DNA of 64,000 nt, taken from assembly GCF_014218335.1 (NCBI RefSeq), contig NZ_AP023367.1, positions 3,039,501 to 3,103,500 on the forward strand. Direction: 5' to 3'. The stretch's first letter is position 1; every line of letters starts with the position of its first letter. This document shows positions 36,083 to 45,394 of this stretch, piece after piece. Made by a program: the position numbers and the translations under genes. The notes under the pieces were generated by a model. That model saw nothing but the letters and a program-made list of their open reading frames with translations, did no database searches and had not been told where the DNA came from. Source of the stretch: Anaerocolumna cellulosilytica. GTDB taxonomy: Bacteria; Bacillota; Clostridia; Lachnospirales; Lachnospiraceae.

Positions 36083-36105
36083 TCTTGTAACCACCTTTCC
36101 TTATG

Positions 36106-37137
36106 TTAGGTTTTCTTCTTAAATATGTCATCCAGCTGAACCATAAGAGTATGCAGCGTGCTGACTACTTTTTCATAATCCATTCGTTTTGGACCTATAA
36201 TTCCTATTTTGCCATAGACACCTTCTTCAAGTTCATAGGTTGCCGTAACGACTGAACAATCCTTCATGGCTTCTACGGGTGTTTCACTTCCGATATATAC
36301 CTGTATTCCACCATTGCCACTATCCTCAAGTTTACTGTTGACAAGTTCGGAAAGCTGTTGTTTTTCTTCAAAGGTGCTGATTAATTCCGTAACTTTTCCC
36401 ATATCACTTAGTTCAGGATACTTCAGAATGTTAGTTGCACCGCTGGTGTATATTTCAACTTCTTCTTCCTCGCTGATAGCCTCCGCAATGGCATCTAAAA
36501 TATTACTTACCAGACCTGCATAATTCCCGGCCTGCTCTTTTATCTTCTGAATTATGGACATGTTAATTTCAGCCAAATCAAGTCCCTGCAAAAAGGTGTT
36601 AAAAACAATATTCAGCTTTAGTATAATTTCTTTGTCCAGGCTATCCTGTATATCGATAATTTTATTTTTTACAATATTACCTTCTATTACAATTACTGCC
36701 AGCAATTGGGTACAATCAACTTCGGTTAACTGAATGAACTTAACTTTTTTACTGCGATACTGAGGTTTTGTAACCAAAGTCGCATAGTTGGTATTTACTG
36801 CTAGAAGCTTTGCCACCTGCTTTAATAGGAGGTCAATCTTATCAGCTTTTTGCAGAATAAGCTCTTTCATGTTCTCAACTTCCTGTACTTTATCTTCCAA
36901 CATGGTATCTACATACAAGCGGTAACCTTTATCAGATGGAATACGGCCTGCCGAGGTATGTGGCTGTATTATAAAGCCAAGTTCCTCTAAGTCAGCCATT
37001 TCATTTCTTATCGTGGCGGAGCTAAGATTTAAATCAGTATATTTTGAAATTGTCCGGGAACCCACCGGTTCTCCAGTTTCCAGATAATTACGTATAATTG
37101 CTTGTAATATCTTCAATTTACGTTCATCCAACTGCAT
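36106..37137 (-). CDS. hrcA: Heat-inducible repressor HrcA
   Basis: A 343-residue repressor of class I heat-shock genes; it binds CIRCE elements and is kept active by GroEL. The N-terminal winged helix contains KILQAIIRNYLETGEPVGSRTISKY and LSSATIRNEMADLEELGFI. The C-terminal half carries SSATIRN-type family blocks such as GPKRMDYEKVVSTLHTLM. It is the first gene of the operon and lies directly behind a CIRCE element, so it represses itself. AGGAGGGG precedes the ATG. Confidence 0.96.
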   Translation of the reverse strand: MQLDERKLKILQAIIRNYLETGEPVGSRTISKYTDLNLSSATIRNEMADLEELGFIIQPHTSAGRIPSDKGYRLYVDTMLEDKVQEVENMKELILQKADKIDLLLKQVAKLLAVNTNYATLVTKPQYRSKKVKFIQLTEVDCTQLLAVIVIEGNIVKNKIIDIQDSLDKEIILKLNIVFNTFLQGLDLAEINMSIIQKIKEQAGNYAGLVSNILDAIAEAISEEEEVEIYTSGATNILKYPELSDMGKVTELISTFEEKQQLSELVNSKLEDSGNGGIQVYIGSETPVEAMKDCSVVTATYELEEGVYGKIGIIGPKRMDYEKVVSTLHTLMVQLDDIFKKKT

Positions 37138-37163
37138 CTAACCCCTCCTGCCATTTTTGATTG

Positions 37164-37190
37164 TTAGCACTCACTGAGATAGAGTGCTAA
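37164..37190 (-). promoter_or_regulatory. CIRCE operator
   Basis: A perfect TTAGCACTC, nine bases, GAGTGCTAA. It lies between the promoter and hrcA and is the HrcA binding site. Confidence 0.98.
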
Positions 37191-37203
37191 TATCTTTATA
37201 CAT

Positions 37204-37232
37204 AAAATAGCACTATCAATTTATTTTGTCAA
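37204..37232 (-). promoter_or_regulatory. SigA promoter of the heat-shock operon
   Basis: TTGACA (37227-37232) and TATTTT (37204-37209) are 17 bases apart on the minus strand, directly upstream of the CIRCE element. Confidence 0.85.
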
Positions 37233-37377
37233 GTGCTATTTTGGATTTTTTGTGCAATTAAGAATATATTCCTAAAAAACTTTACCATATTTACTAGTAT
37301 ACTATCCGATTGGAATTAGTCCAAGCGGTCGCCGCACAATACACTAAAAGCACTCCCGGATTCACTGCTGTCATCAG

Positions 37378-38532
37378 CTAATCAAAGAGGAATCTTGACA
37401 TAACCAAGTTACTTAAATCGGTTCCCTTTTCAGTTAAGTATATTCTTTCACGCTTTGATACAATTAATCCCTCCTCTTCTGATTTTTTCAAAATATCACC
37501 GTAGATTTCATCAACAGTCTTTCCAAAATCCCTAAAGAAATCAGCTTTATCAATACCATTACACAATCTAAGTCCTAAAAACATAAATTCTTCCATCTGC
37601 TTTTTAACAGTCAGCTGTTCTTTTTCTTTTTTTAACCTTTCAATAGGTAAACTCCCGTTTTTAAAAATCTCAATATAGTCAGTCAGAACAGTCTCCTTTG
37701 TGAAACGTTCCTCCTTAATTAAAGAGGCAGACCCCAGCCCAAGTCCAAGATACTCTCCTCTTGTCCAATAAACCAGGTTATGTTTCGCTTCATATCCAGG
37801 CTTTGCATAGTTGGATACCTCATAGCGAATATACCCTTGTTCCTCCAAAAAACTTTTGGTTTCTTTGTATATCACTCTGTCCAGCTCCTCATCCTGATCC
37901 TCCTCCCGGTATCTTCTATAAAAAGGAGTTCCTTCCTCTAATATCAGACTATATGCAGAAATATGCTCAGGCTTTAGTGCTGCTGCCCTTTCTAATGTGT
38001 TCTTCCAGCTCTTTAAACTTTGTCCTGGAAGGGCTGATATCAAGTCAAGATTTATATTTTGAAAGCCTGCCTCTCTTGCCGCTTTATAATTTTCCAAAAA
38101 CTCTTCATACGTGTGGATGCGTCCCAGCAGTTTCAGTTCTTCATTATCTGTAGACTGTAAACCTATACTAAGACGATTTATGCCTGATTTCTTATATTGT
38201 ACAAACTTATCATAATTAACTGTCCCCGGATTCACTTCCAGAGTAATCTCTATATTTTCCGGCGAAGCTTTCAAGGAAAAGTTTTTATATACTGCATCTA
38301 GTATATTATTGATATGCTCGGCTACCAAAAAAGACGGAGTACCCCCTCCGATAAATATTGTATTTATCAGGTACTCCTCAGCAAATTGCTTATAGCTTTT
38401 TATTTCGTTCACTAAAGCATCAACGTATTTGGATTGAATTGCTTTATCTGCAGGACCAGAAAGAAAATCACAATAATCACATTTTTTTTCACAAAATGGT
38501 ACATGGATATATAGACTTAAATCTCTTTTCAT
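37378..38532 (-). CDS. hemW: Heme chaperone HemW (radical SAM, formerly HemN-like)
   Basis: A 384-residue radical SAM protein. HemW binds heme and delivers it to apoproteins; it lacks coproporphyrinogen oxidase activity in studied bacteria. The cluster motif is CEKKCDYCDF (CxxxCxxC), followed by FIGGGTPSFL and a C-terminal HemN-like domain (MEEFMFLGLRLCNGIDKADFF). The extra N-terminal residues of true HemN are missing, which supports HemW. It lies downstream of lepA, as in many Firmicutes, behind a terminator and tandem type II elements. The ATG follows GGGAG by four bases. Confidence 0.92.
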   Translation of the reverse strand: MKRDLSLYIHVPFCEKKCDYCDFLSGPADKAIQSKYVDALVNEIKSYKQFAEEYLINTIFIGGGTPSFLVAEHINNILDAVYKNFSLKASPENIEITLEVNPGTVNYDKFVQYKKSGINRLSIGLQSTDNEELKLLGRIHTYEEFLENYKAAREAGFQNINLDLISALPGQSLKSWKNTLERAAALKPEHISAYSLILEEGTPFYRRYREEDQDEELDRVIYKETKSFLEEQGYIRYEVSNYAKPGYEAKHNLVYWTRGEYLGLGLGSASLIKEERFTKETVLTDYIEIFKNGSLPIERLKKEKEQLTVKKQMEEFMFLGLRLCNGIDKADFFRDFGKTVDEIYGDILKKSEEEGLIVSKRERIYLTEKGTDLSNLVMSRFLFD

Positions 38533-38690
38533 GTAAACTCCCGTATGTGTGCAAAGTGCACCTTATAATAAAGATGTTGAATAACCTTTTTTCAACTTAA
38601 CTCCCGTATGTGTGCAAAGTACACCTTATAATAAAGATGTTGAAAACCTTTTTTCAACTTAACTCCTGTTAGTGTATTTGACACACGTAG
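38533..38690 (-). repeat. Three tandem type II leader units upstream of hemW
   Basis: Units begin at 38536, 38599 and 38661 (periods 63 and 62 bases); the third is partial and diverged. Reading the minus strand each has TTGAAAAAAGG/TTCAAC, a CTTTATTATAAGG spacer, hairpin GTGCA-ctt-TGCAC and GGGAGTT. The last GGGAG is the hemW ribosome site; the inner ones precede TTG codons that open very short frames. Confidence 0.75.
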
Positions 38691-38752
38691 GGACTGTTAT
38701 AACAACATCATAATCCTACTCTCTCCGTAGATAATGATGTCAATAACAGTCC
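38691..38752 (-). terminator. Long terminator-like hairpin after lepA
   Basis: GGACTGTTAT and ATAACAGTCC enclose a second stem (ACATCAT / ATGATGT) and a third near the tip. The downstream T run is weak, so some reading into hemW is possible. Confidence 0.7.
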
Positions 38753-38776
38753 TTTACTATTATAATTACCTGTTAT

Positions 38777-40585
38777 TTAGTTTTCATCCAATTTCAATAC
38801 ACTCATAAAGGCTTTTTGCGGTATTTCTACATTACCAATCTGACGCATACGTTTCTTACCTTCTTTTTGTTTCTCAAGGAGCTTTCTCTTACGGCTGATA
38901 TCACCACCATAACATTTTGCAAGAACGTCTTTACGCATTGCCTTAACAGTCTCTCTGGCAATAATTTTACTGCCGATAGCTGCTTGAATAGGTACTTCAA
39001 AAAGCTGTCTTGGTATTTCTTCTTTCAGCTTTTCACACATCTTTCTGCCACGTTCATAAGCAGATTCACCATGCACAATAAACGATAAGGCATCTACTTC
39101 TTCTTTATTAATCAATATATCCAGTTTTACAAGCTCTGAGCTGACATAACCTTTCATTTCATAGTCAAAAGACGCATAACCTCTGGATCTTGATTTTAAG
39201 GCATCAAAAAAATCATATATAATTTCATTTAGAGGCAAATCATACTTAAGCAGTGCTCTGGTAGCTTCCATATACTCCATACCAAGATAGATTCCTCTTC
39301 TTTCCTGACACAGACTCATAATTGCACCTACAAATTCTGTCGTAACCATAATCTCTGCACTTACCATAGGTTCTTCCATAAAATCAATTTCTGTCGGTTC
39401 AGGCAGATTAGATGGATTGGTTATCTCAAGAACCTGTCCGTCGGTTTTGTGTACTTTATACACAACACCTGGTGCTGTCGTAACAATATCAAGATTATAT
39501 TCTCTTTCCAATCTCTCCTGGATAATTTCTAAATGCAGCAAACCTAAGAAACCACAGCGAAAACCAAAACCTAATGCAATGGAAGTCTCCGGTTCAAACT
39601 GTAATGCTGCATCATTTAATTGGAGCTTTTCAAGCGCATCTCTTAAATCGGGATACTTTGCCCCGTCTGCTGGATACATACCGCAGTAGACCATTGAATT
39701 AACCTTTTTATACCCGGGCAGTGCCTGCTTGCAGGGATTTTTTGCATTGGTTACAGTATCACCAACTCTCGTATCCCTTACATTCTTTAAGCTGGCCGTA
39801 ATATAACCAACCATTCCGGCTGTCAGTTCTTCGCAAGGAATAAACTGTCCCGCCCCAAAGGTTCCAAGTTCCACTACCTCAGCCGTAGCGCCGGTAGCCA
39901 TCATTTTTATTTCCGTTCCCTTTGCAACCCGACCTTCCATAATTCTGCAAAAGATAATAACTCCCTTGTATGAGTCATATTTTGAGTCAAATATCAATGC
40001 TTGTAAAGGTGCATCTACGTCACCCTTTGGAGGCATTATCTTTGCTACAATCTGTTCCAGTACATCCTCAATGTTTAATCCCATTTTAGCAGATATTAAG
40101 GGAGCATCCTGAGCTTCCAAACCTATAACATCTTCTATTTCATTAATTACTCTCTCTGGGTCTGCACTTGGAAGGTCTATCTTGTTGATAACAGGTAAGA
40201 TATCTAAGTTATGGTCTAAAGCCAGATATACATTTGCAAGAGTCTGAGCTTCAATACCCTGGGCAGCATCAACCACCAGAATAGCACCTTCACAGGCAGC
40301 CAGACTTCTAGAAACTTCATAATTAAAGTCCACATGTCCGGGAGTATCAATCAGGTTAAAGATATATTCTTCGCCGTCTTTCGTCTTATACACCGTACGC
40401 ACGGTCTGCGCCTTTATGGTAATACCTCTTTCTCTTTCCAGTTCCATATTATCAAGAACCTGTGCCTGCATTTCCCTGCTGGTAAGCAATCCAGTTTTTT
40501 CAATAATGCGGTCGGCCAAGGTTGATTTTCCGTGATCTATATGGGCAATTATGCAAAAATTGCGGATTTTACTTTGTTCAATCAT
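38777..40585 (-). CDS. lepA: Elongation factor 4 (LepA)
   Basis: A 602-residue ribosome-bound GTPase thought to help stalled or back-translocated ribosomes. G motifs are [18 protein letters not shown] and [13 protein letters not shown]. The C-terminal domain unique to LepA ([41 protein letters not shown] region) is complete. It has its own promoter and an AGGAGG site. The spacing places spoIIP in front of it in the same direction. Confidence 0.97.
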   Translation of the reverse strand: MIEQSKIRNFCIIAHIDHGKSTLADRIIEKTGLLTSREMQAQVLDNMELERERGITIKAQTVRTVYKTKDGEEYIFNLIDTPGHVDFNYEVSRSLAACEGAILVVDAAQGIEAQTLANVYLALDHNLDILPVINKIDLPSADPERVINEIEDVIGLEAQDAPLISAKMGLNIEDVLEQIVAKIMPPKGDVDAPLQALIFDSKYDSYKGVIIFCRIMEGRVAKGTEIKMMATGATAEVVELGTFGAGQFIPCEELTAGMVGYITASLKNVRDTRVGDTVTNAKNPCKQALPGYKKVNSMVYCGMYPADGAKYPDLRDALEKLQLNDAALQFEPETSIALGFGFRCGFLGLLHLEIIQERLEREYNLDIVTTAPGVVYKVHKTDGQVLEITNPSNLPEPTEIDFMEEPMVSAEIMVTTEFVGAIMSLCQERRGIYLGMEYMEATRALLKYDLPLNEIIYDFFDALKSRSRGYASFDYEMKGYVSSELVKLDILINKEEVDALSFIVHGESAYERGRKMCEKLKEEIPRQLFEVPIQAAIGSKIIARETVKAMRKDVLAKCYGGDISRKRKLLEKQKEGKKRMRQIGNVEIPQKAFMSVLKLDEN

Positions 40586-40622
40586 TTATAATTCCTCCTG
40601 AGTAGGTGAGTTATTCTGTTGT

Positions 40623-40651
40623 ATTATAGCATAGACCTTGCTTACTTACAA
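40623..40651 (-). promoter_or_regulatory. Promoter of lepA
   Basis: TTGTAA (40646-40651) and TATAAT (40623-40628) are 17 bases apart on the minus strand, with TGC before the -10. Confidence 0.8.
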
Positions 40652-40737
40652 GAAAAACGTCTGGCTTATAATGACAAACCTTCCAGTATTCTTCTGCATT
40701 AAAGCCATTAGCCTTCAAATTACTTCTTGCCAGAAGT

Positions 40738-42117
40738 TTACTCTGCTGCTTCTTCTCCGCTAAGTACATCATGAAGAATTACTGCAAGGTAATCCATCGC
40801 ATTGTAAGCTTCTTCCACTGTATTTTTATCTGTTCCTACTTCTGCGAGAATGGATTTTTTGCGTAAATGTAAGTTATAACGATAAGCATGAAGATAATTC
40901 CGGTACATTAAACCGGGATATAATTCTCTGCCCTTTAACTGTAATTGGAGGCTAAATGCCAAATTATCCTGAAGATTAGGATTGTTAAGGTAGGCAATTT
41001 CTCCTTTAGCATTACGGCTTAATCCATTAAAAAGCATGATTTGAGCAGTATTGCTTCCATTGATATTTGCCACTCTTTTATTAGCCCCGTCTCTATGGAT
41101 ATCAATTACAACCTCTATCTCAGGATTTTTTTCCAGAATTTTTTTAACTCCTTCTCCTGCATAATTATAGGCAAGATTTCTATCCAGAGTACCTCCCATA
41201 ATATCATATTGAGTTTTATCATGGATTACATTATAGCCGTAATTTTCTTTCAGCAATTTAGTTAAATAGGTACCCAGCCCCACCACTGTATCAGCTTCTT
41301 TCCCTTTCCTGCTGTCACTAAATCCTTCCTGAGAGTGGGTATGATAAATCAATATCTGTGGTTTGTCCGGAACCGCCTTTAAAGTCATATCTTTTCCTAA
41401 TAATTTCTTAGCGTCAAACAACTCATCATTCACAGTTGTTGCTGAATCAACGATATAAAAGTTATTGTATAAAAACTGGCGCTTTACTAACTGCTCCACC
41501 GTAAAATGCTCTCCATTAATAGAACCCAGTGTCTCTGCTGCATTGTGGGGAACTGTAGCATCTTCTACTTCCAAGTACACTTCTCCGCTGATAATATCTA
41601 TCGGTATAAAATCATTGGTATTCCCGGCAGCTGAGGTCCCAGTACTAAGAGCTGCAGCCACATCCGTTTCGTCAGTATTTGCCAGAACATTGGATTTCTC
41701 CCTCTCAATTCCTTCTAGTATCATTTCCACATACCTGTCATTATTAAACAAGAACCCCTTTGCCAGCGTATTTGTATTAGTTATTTTATTTTCTATGTAA
41801 TTACTGTAACTGCCGTCATTGGCCTTCGCTATGTACTCATTAATAGGAAATGCACGAATCATTGTATTTAATATAAAATTGTTGCTTTTACTCTCCTCAT
41901 CAGAGGTTATATAGTCCATAATCGGTATATTAGAAGTCACCATATAATCTGAAATGGACGAAATCATTCTTGCACCTAACGATTTTGCGGATTTTGCCGC
42001 TGAATCTCCTCCTAGTATGCGAATTCCTTTTGTAAGTACATTAAGACTTAGGATTAATATAACACTCCATAAAATTATATGAAATAGCCTTGCCGCCCTA
42101 TATCTATATCTTCTCAT
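40738..42117 (-). CDS. spoIIP: Stage II sporulation protein P
   Basis: About 459 residues. SpoIIP is a membrane-anchored amidase and endopeptidase that, with SpoIID and SpoIIM, thins septal peptidoglycan for engulfment. A membrane segment (LFHIILWSVILILSLNVL) lies at the N-terminus. The catalytic domain shows ILIYHTHSQEGF, VVIDIHRDGANK and ILAEVGTDKNTVEEA with the zinc and active-site residues. ATG 42117 is chosen; other in-frame starts (42129, GTG 42168) lie within the type III leader. It follows gpr, as in other clostridia. SigE control is expected, but I see no clear SigE promoter. Confidence 0.9.
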   Translation of the reverse strand: MRRYRYRAARLFHIILWSVILILSLNVLTKGIRILGGDSAAKSAKSLGARMISSISDYMVTSNIPIMDYITSDEESKSNNFILNTMIRAFPINEYIAKANDGSYSNYIENKITNTNTLAKGFLFNNDRYVEMILEGIEREKSNVLANTDETDVAAALSTGTSAAGNTNDFIPIDIISGEVYLEVEDATVPHNAAETLGSINGEHFTVEQLVKRQFLYNNFYIVDSATTVNDELFDAKKLLGKDMTLKAVPDKPQILIYHTHSQEGFSDSRKGKEADTVVGLGTYLTKLLKENYGYNVIHDKTQYDIMGGTLDRNLAYNYAGEGVKKILEKNPEIEVVIDIHRDGANKRVANINGSNTAQIMLFNGLSRNAKGEIAYLNNPNLQDNLAFSLQLQLKGRELYPGLMYRNYLHAYRYNLHLRKKSILAEVGTDKNTVEEAYNAMDYLAVILHDVLSGEEAAE

Positions 42118-42190
42118 ATTAATAGCCATGCCCTTTCCAATACCTGCATTACTTTGGATTGCAGGCACATATTTAGGTTTGAAAAATGCA
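42118..42190 (-). promoter_or_regulatory. Type III leader element of spoIIP
   Basis: On the minus strand: TTTTTCAAAC, then hairpin CCTGCA (42160-42165) / TGCAGG (42143-42148), then TATTGGAAAGG, CATGG and ATTAATATG. Outside the hairpin it matches the element upstream of the decarboxylase gene closely. Confidence 0.55.
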
Positions 42191-42410
42191 AAGTATCTTT
42201 AAACTAACTCCCTCTGTATACTCTATACATACTTGGGCTGCACTTGTACCCCCTGAAAGTCAGGATTACGCCCTACTTACACTCAAATTCCCATGGTGTG
42301 TTTTACATATGAACAAGCTTTCTTTACATAAACACCACATTCTATCATATGCAAATATTTGATTTCTGATAACACTTCAAAAGTAATTTAAGAAAAATTT
42401 AAGACATGCT

Positions 42411-42456
42411 CTGGCAGCTTATACTTTATTTCATAAGAATTAATGCTAACTGCCAG
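42411..42456 (-). terminator. Hairpin after gpr
   Basis: CTGGCAG and CTGCCAG enclose a smaller stem (CTTAT / ATAAG). A T-rich stretch follows some 15 bases later. The rest of the gap up to 42505 and down to the spoIIP leader shows no gene. Confidence 0.5.
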
Positions 42457-42505
42457 AACTAGTTTTCAAACGATTAATTTCAAAAGAATTTCAGGTTATG
42501 ATTTG

Positions 42506-43468
42506 TTATGCAAAACATTTATTAAGTGCTTCTGAGATAGTGAAGCTGATTCGTTTAATGGATTCATCTATATTTTTGGGAGTAACAAACATATTATTCA
42601 TACTTTGCCCCGCCAACTCACTTGTAAACTGGCCGATTTCCTTATCAGAAAAACCCTGCCCTAACATAAACTGTTCCATAGTATCATTTACAATGGTTGC
42701 TGCATCCACCACAGTAGGAACTCCTAATGCAATTACATCTACGCCAAGACTCTCTTTGTTTAAGGCTTTGCGGTTATTACCAACCCCTGAACCCGGACTG
42801 ATACCTGTATCTGTAATCTGCACTGTTTTATTTAAGCGGGTAATACTTCTGGCAGCCAGAGCATCAATTACTATCACGAGTTTTGGCATGGTTTCCCGTA
42901 CGACACCTCTTAATATTTCACTGGTTTCCATACCTGTCTGTGCCATAACACCCGGTGAAATTGCACTGACATTCCCCATATGATGGTCATCTAAGAATTC
43001 TTGTCCAAATTCCTGTTTAAAATGTCTGGTTACAAATAAATTATTCACCACCTGGGGACCAAGAGCGTCGGGAGTAACCTCTCTGTTACCTAAACCTGCT
43101 ACAAGAACCTCTTTTCTATCGATGTCTCCTGCCAGCATTTTAATATATTTTGCAATTTCTTTAGTTATTGGTTCATGGAAACTTTCGTCTTCCTGTCCCA
43201 GTCTTGATGCTTCTATAGTAATATAGGTACCAATCGGCTTTCCCATTGCCTCTGCACCTTTCTGATCCTTTATTTCTACGGTTGTAACCTTAATATTCTT
43301 TTTTTTGTCATAGTCTTCTTTTAATATAACTCCTTTTATTTCAACATCATCATCTTTAAAAGTTTCCCTAACTTCCAATGCAAGGTCTGTCCTGACTTTA
43401 TTCAGAGCTGTAATACTACCTTTTGTTGCTTTGGTTTGTTTTATTTCAGTATCCTTACTGTTATCCAT
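42506..43468 (-). CDS. gpr: Germination protease (spore protease)
   Basis: A 320-residue aspartate-type protease that degrades small acid-soluble spore proteins during germination. It is made as a zymogen; the N-terminal propeptide (first 15-20 residues) is Lys/Thr-rich here (KDTEIKQTKATKGS). Typical blocks are VAGLGNREVTPDALGPQVV, VSAISPGVMAQTGMETSEI and VIVIDALAARS, then ISPGSGVGNNRKALN. SigG control in the forespore is expected from the family. GAGG precedes the ATG at a normal distance. Confidence 0.95.
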   Translation of the reverse strand: MDNSKDTEIKQTKATKGSITALNKVRTDLALEVRETFKDDDVEIKGVILKEDYDKKKNIKVTTVEIKDQKGAEAMGKPIGTYITIEASRLGQEDESFHEPITKEIAKYIKMLAGDIDRKEVLVAGLGNREVTPDALGPQVVNNLFVTRHFKQEFGQEFLDDHHMGNVSAISPGVMAQTGMETSEILRGVVRETMPKLVIVIDALAARSITRLNKTVQITDTGISPGSGVGNNRKALNKESLGVDVIALGVPTVVDAATIVNDTMEQFMLGQGFSDKEIGQFTSELAGQSMNNMFVTPKNIDESIKRISFTISEALNKCFA

Positions 43469-43561
43469 TCTGGGTACCTCACTTTCTCTGCTTCCTGAGT
43501 CTCAGAAAGTCTGTTTTTATTTTCTTTATTATATTTTCTTCATTTTTTTTCAAAATATGTA

Positions 43562-43590
43562 TTGACAGATTCAAGCCTATATAATAGTAT
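43562..43590 (+). promoter_or_regulatory. Promoter of rpsT
   Basis: TTGACA and TAGTAT are 17 bases apart, about 85 bases upstream of the TTG start. The same -10 is used at 27031. Confidence 0.75.
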
Positions 43591-43676
43591 ATAGTGGTAT
43601 GTTTACATTAGAACGTCCGTGTCCGGATTTAATGAAACAATAATCAAATAATATAAGAGTTGTGGAGGTGTACGAT

Positions 43677-43940
43677 TTGGCTAACATTAAATCTGCAAAG
43701 AAAAGAATCACAGTAAATGAAACAAAGGCTTTAAGAAATAAAGCTATTAAATCTAAAGTTAAGACTGTTATAAAGAAAGTTGATGCTGCCGTGGCTGCCG
43801 GTGACAAAGAACTTGCTAAAACAAGCTTACTTGTTGCCATTTCTGAAATTGATAGAGCTACTACTAAAGGTGTTTATCACAAGAATACAGCATCCAGAAA
43901 AGTGTCTCGTTTAAGCAAAGCTGTTAACGCTATCGCTTAA
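43677..43940 (+). CDS. rpsT: 30S ribosomal protein S20
   Basis: An 87-residue basic protein that binds the 16S rRNA and is mostly alpha-helical. The sequence begins ANIKSAKKRI after the start codon, as in all S20, which fixes the start at TTG 43677, seven bases after GGAGG. A GTG five codons upstream overlaps the ribosome site and is not the start. Lys content and the KNTASRKVSRLSKAVN block near the end are typical. It is the only + strand gene between lexA and the HPr-like gene, with its own promoter and terminator. In many bacteria a TTG start helps autogenous control of S20. Confidence 0.97.
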   Translation: MANIKSAKKRITVNETKALRNKAIKSKVKTVIKKVDAAVAAGDKELAKTSLLVAISEIDRATTKGVYHKNTASRKVSRLSKAVNAIA

Positions 43941-43984
43941 TAAATTATAGAACAGACTGAACTTAACCCATTCAGAGCTGTAGT

Positions 43985-44013
43985 AAAAAGGCGTCAATTA
44001 CGACGCCTTTTTT
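43985..44013 (+). terminator. Terminator of rpsT
   Basis: AAAAAGGCGTC and GACGCCTTTTTT, with a six-base loop and flanking A and T runs. It can also stop transcripts arriving from the convergent polymerase gene. Confidence 0.95.
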
Positions 44014-44124
44014 GCTGCATAAAAATATAAGCTTTCATGCCCTTCTATTACTTTGCAACACGTTTTTCAGGAGAAATACCACCACTCATATGATAAATTG
44101 GGCTTTCGAGAAAAGAAGCACGCT

Positions 44125-45066
44125 TTACGGCATCCGACCCTGATGGGAACAGTGTCTGAATTCAAAATCCACAATACTAATTGCTACTACCGCAGCTGAT
44201 ACTCCATCCTTTCTAAGTCTTGTGCAAACTGTTTCTGCCAAGACTAAAAAAACCATTCTGGCAGCATTTCTATTATCTATATCAAAAGGTATAGTTGTAG
44301 AATTTCCATAACCTTTGTTCTTAGGTCTTTCATCAATTACATAAGAAGTATCACGACCATTGGCAAAATCATAAATCAATTCACCATATTTTTTAAGGTG
44401 TGACCGTAGTATCCCAATATCTGTTCTTGCCAGTTCTCCAATGGTATGGATACCAAGTGTATGCAGTTTTTTCGTAGTGGCCCGTCCTACATAAAATAAG
44501 TCAGACACCGGGAGTCTCCACATCTTTTCTTTTATTTCCTTCGGATAAAGAGTATGAACCATGTTAGGCTTTTTTAAGTCAGAAGCCATCTTAGCTAGTA
44601 GTTTATTGCAGGAAATTCCGACATTAAAAGTAAAACCTAACTCCTTATATATCCGGTCTTTTATTTCACAAGTTATTTCATAAGGAGACTCATATATATA
44701 CTTTGTACCAGTCATATCACAATACGCCTCATCAATGCTATATTGTTCCACATTGGGCGAATACTGCTTTAATATAGAAAGAAAAGCTTCAGAGCATCTT
44801 TCATACAATTCGTACTGAGGGGGAACAAGAACCAGTTCGGGACATTTTTTACATGCTTCACTTACACTCTCCCCGGTTTGAATGTTATACCGCTTGGCAG
44901 GCAAAGATTTCGCCAGAATAATGCCATGCCTTTTCTTTACATCTCCTCCAACTGCCGAAGGAATTGTTCGTAAATCTAACCGTTCTCTTTTTACTTGTAT
45001 CCGATATACTGCTTCCCAGCTTAAAAATGCTGAATTTACATCTACGTGAAAAATAACTGACTCCAT
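44125..45066 (-). CDS. Y-family DNA polymerase, shortened at the C-terminus
   Basis: A translesion polymerase of the DinB/UmuC family. The palm motif FHVDVNSAFLSWEAV and the catalytic SIDEAYCDM are intact, as are the thumb (FYVGRATTKKLHTLGIHTIGELAR) and the start of the little finger. It stops after HCSHQGRMP at 313 residues, while relatives I know are about 400; roughly 90 residues of the little-finger domain appear missing. The -1 frame stays open to 44048 but does not obviously restore the domain. The promoter overlaps a LexA-like site, so SOS control is likely. It may be an inactive remnant or a working short form. Confidence 0.75.
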   Translation of the reverse strand: MESVIFHVDVNSAFLSWEAVYRIQVKRERLDLRTIPSAVGGDVKKRHGIILAKSLPAKRYNIQTGESVSEACKKCPELVLVPPQYELYERCSEAFLSILKQYSPNVEQYSIDEAYCDMTGTKYIYESPYEITCEIKDRIYKELGFTFNVGISCNKLLAKMASDLKKPNMVHTLYPKEIKEKMWRLPVSDLFYVGRATTKKLHTLGIHTIGELARTDIGILRSHLKKYGELIYDFANGRDTSYVIDERPKNKGYGNSTTIPFDIDNRNAARMVFLVLAETVCTRLRKDGVSAAVVAISIVDFEFRHCSHQGRMP

Positions 45067-45088
45067 ACATACATTCTCCTTTTGCGCT

Positions 45089-45118
45089 ATTATACCAGAA
45101 TGTATGTTCTGTTTACAA
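45089..45118 (-). promoter_or_regulatory. Promoter with LexA-like site for the Y-family polymerase
   Basis: TTGTAA (45113-45118) and TATAAT (45089-45094) are 18 bases apart, with TGG before the -10. AGAACATACATTCT (45097-45110) lies between them; it has a good GAAC half and a poorer second half. Confidence 0.55.
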
Positions 45119-45227
45119 TGGAAATACCTTCATTTCATTTTTCCCAACTACTAAGTCTTTCTTTTGTATTGTTTTCCTCTGATAATTAGTCTAAATATTG
45201 TGAAATGTGGAAATTTTTCTAAAATAA

Positions 45228-45268
45228 CGAACATTAGTTTTGCATTATCAAAAATTCTATGTTATAAT
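45228..45268 (+). promoter_or_regulatory. lexA promoter with LexA box
   Basis: TTGCAT (45240-45245) and TATAAT (45263-45268) are 17 bases apart. CGAACATTAGTTTTG (45228-45242) overlaps the -35 and contains GAAC-N4-GTTT, the clostridial LexA motif known from Clostridioides difficile. This fits autorepression. Confidence 0.75.
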
Positions 45269-45280
45269 AAAAAAAACAAT

Positions 45281-45370
45281 GAATGCTCTCGAAAACAAAT
45301 CAATTTTGGGATTTAGACTATATTTTTCATGTAAGTAACAGTTTGGGAATGATGGTTTCCGAGAACATTC
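45281..45370 (+). promoter_or_regulatory. Long-range inverted repeat in the lexA leader
   Basis: GAATGCTCTCGAAAAC (45281-45296) pairs with GTTTCCGAGAACATTC (45355-45370), 14 of 16 positions. The loop is 58 bases. It would form in the 5' untranslated mRNA, ending ten bases before the AGGAGG site; the second arm also contains GAACATTC. Confidence 0.5.
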
Positions 45371-45394
45371 AGACTATTTCAGGAGGTTAACATT

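Noticed and set aside
38536-38690. Tandem repeats that might be taken for a CRISPR array
   Set aside because: The units are contiguous with no unique spacers, differ between loci, and end at a ribosome site. No cas gene is present.
44048-44124. The -1 frame past the Y-family polymerase as a restored C-terminus
   Set aside because: The peptide does not resemble the expected little-finger continuation, so a simple frameshift is not supported.
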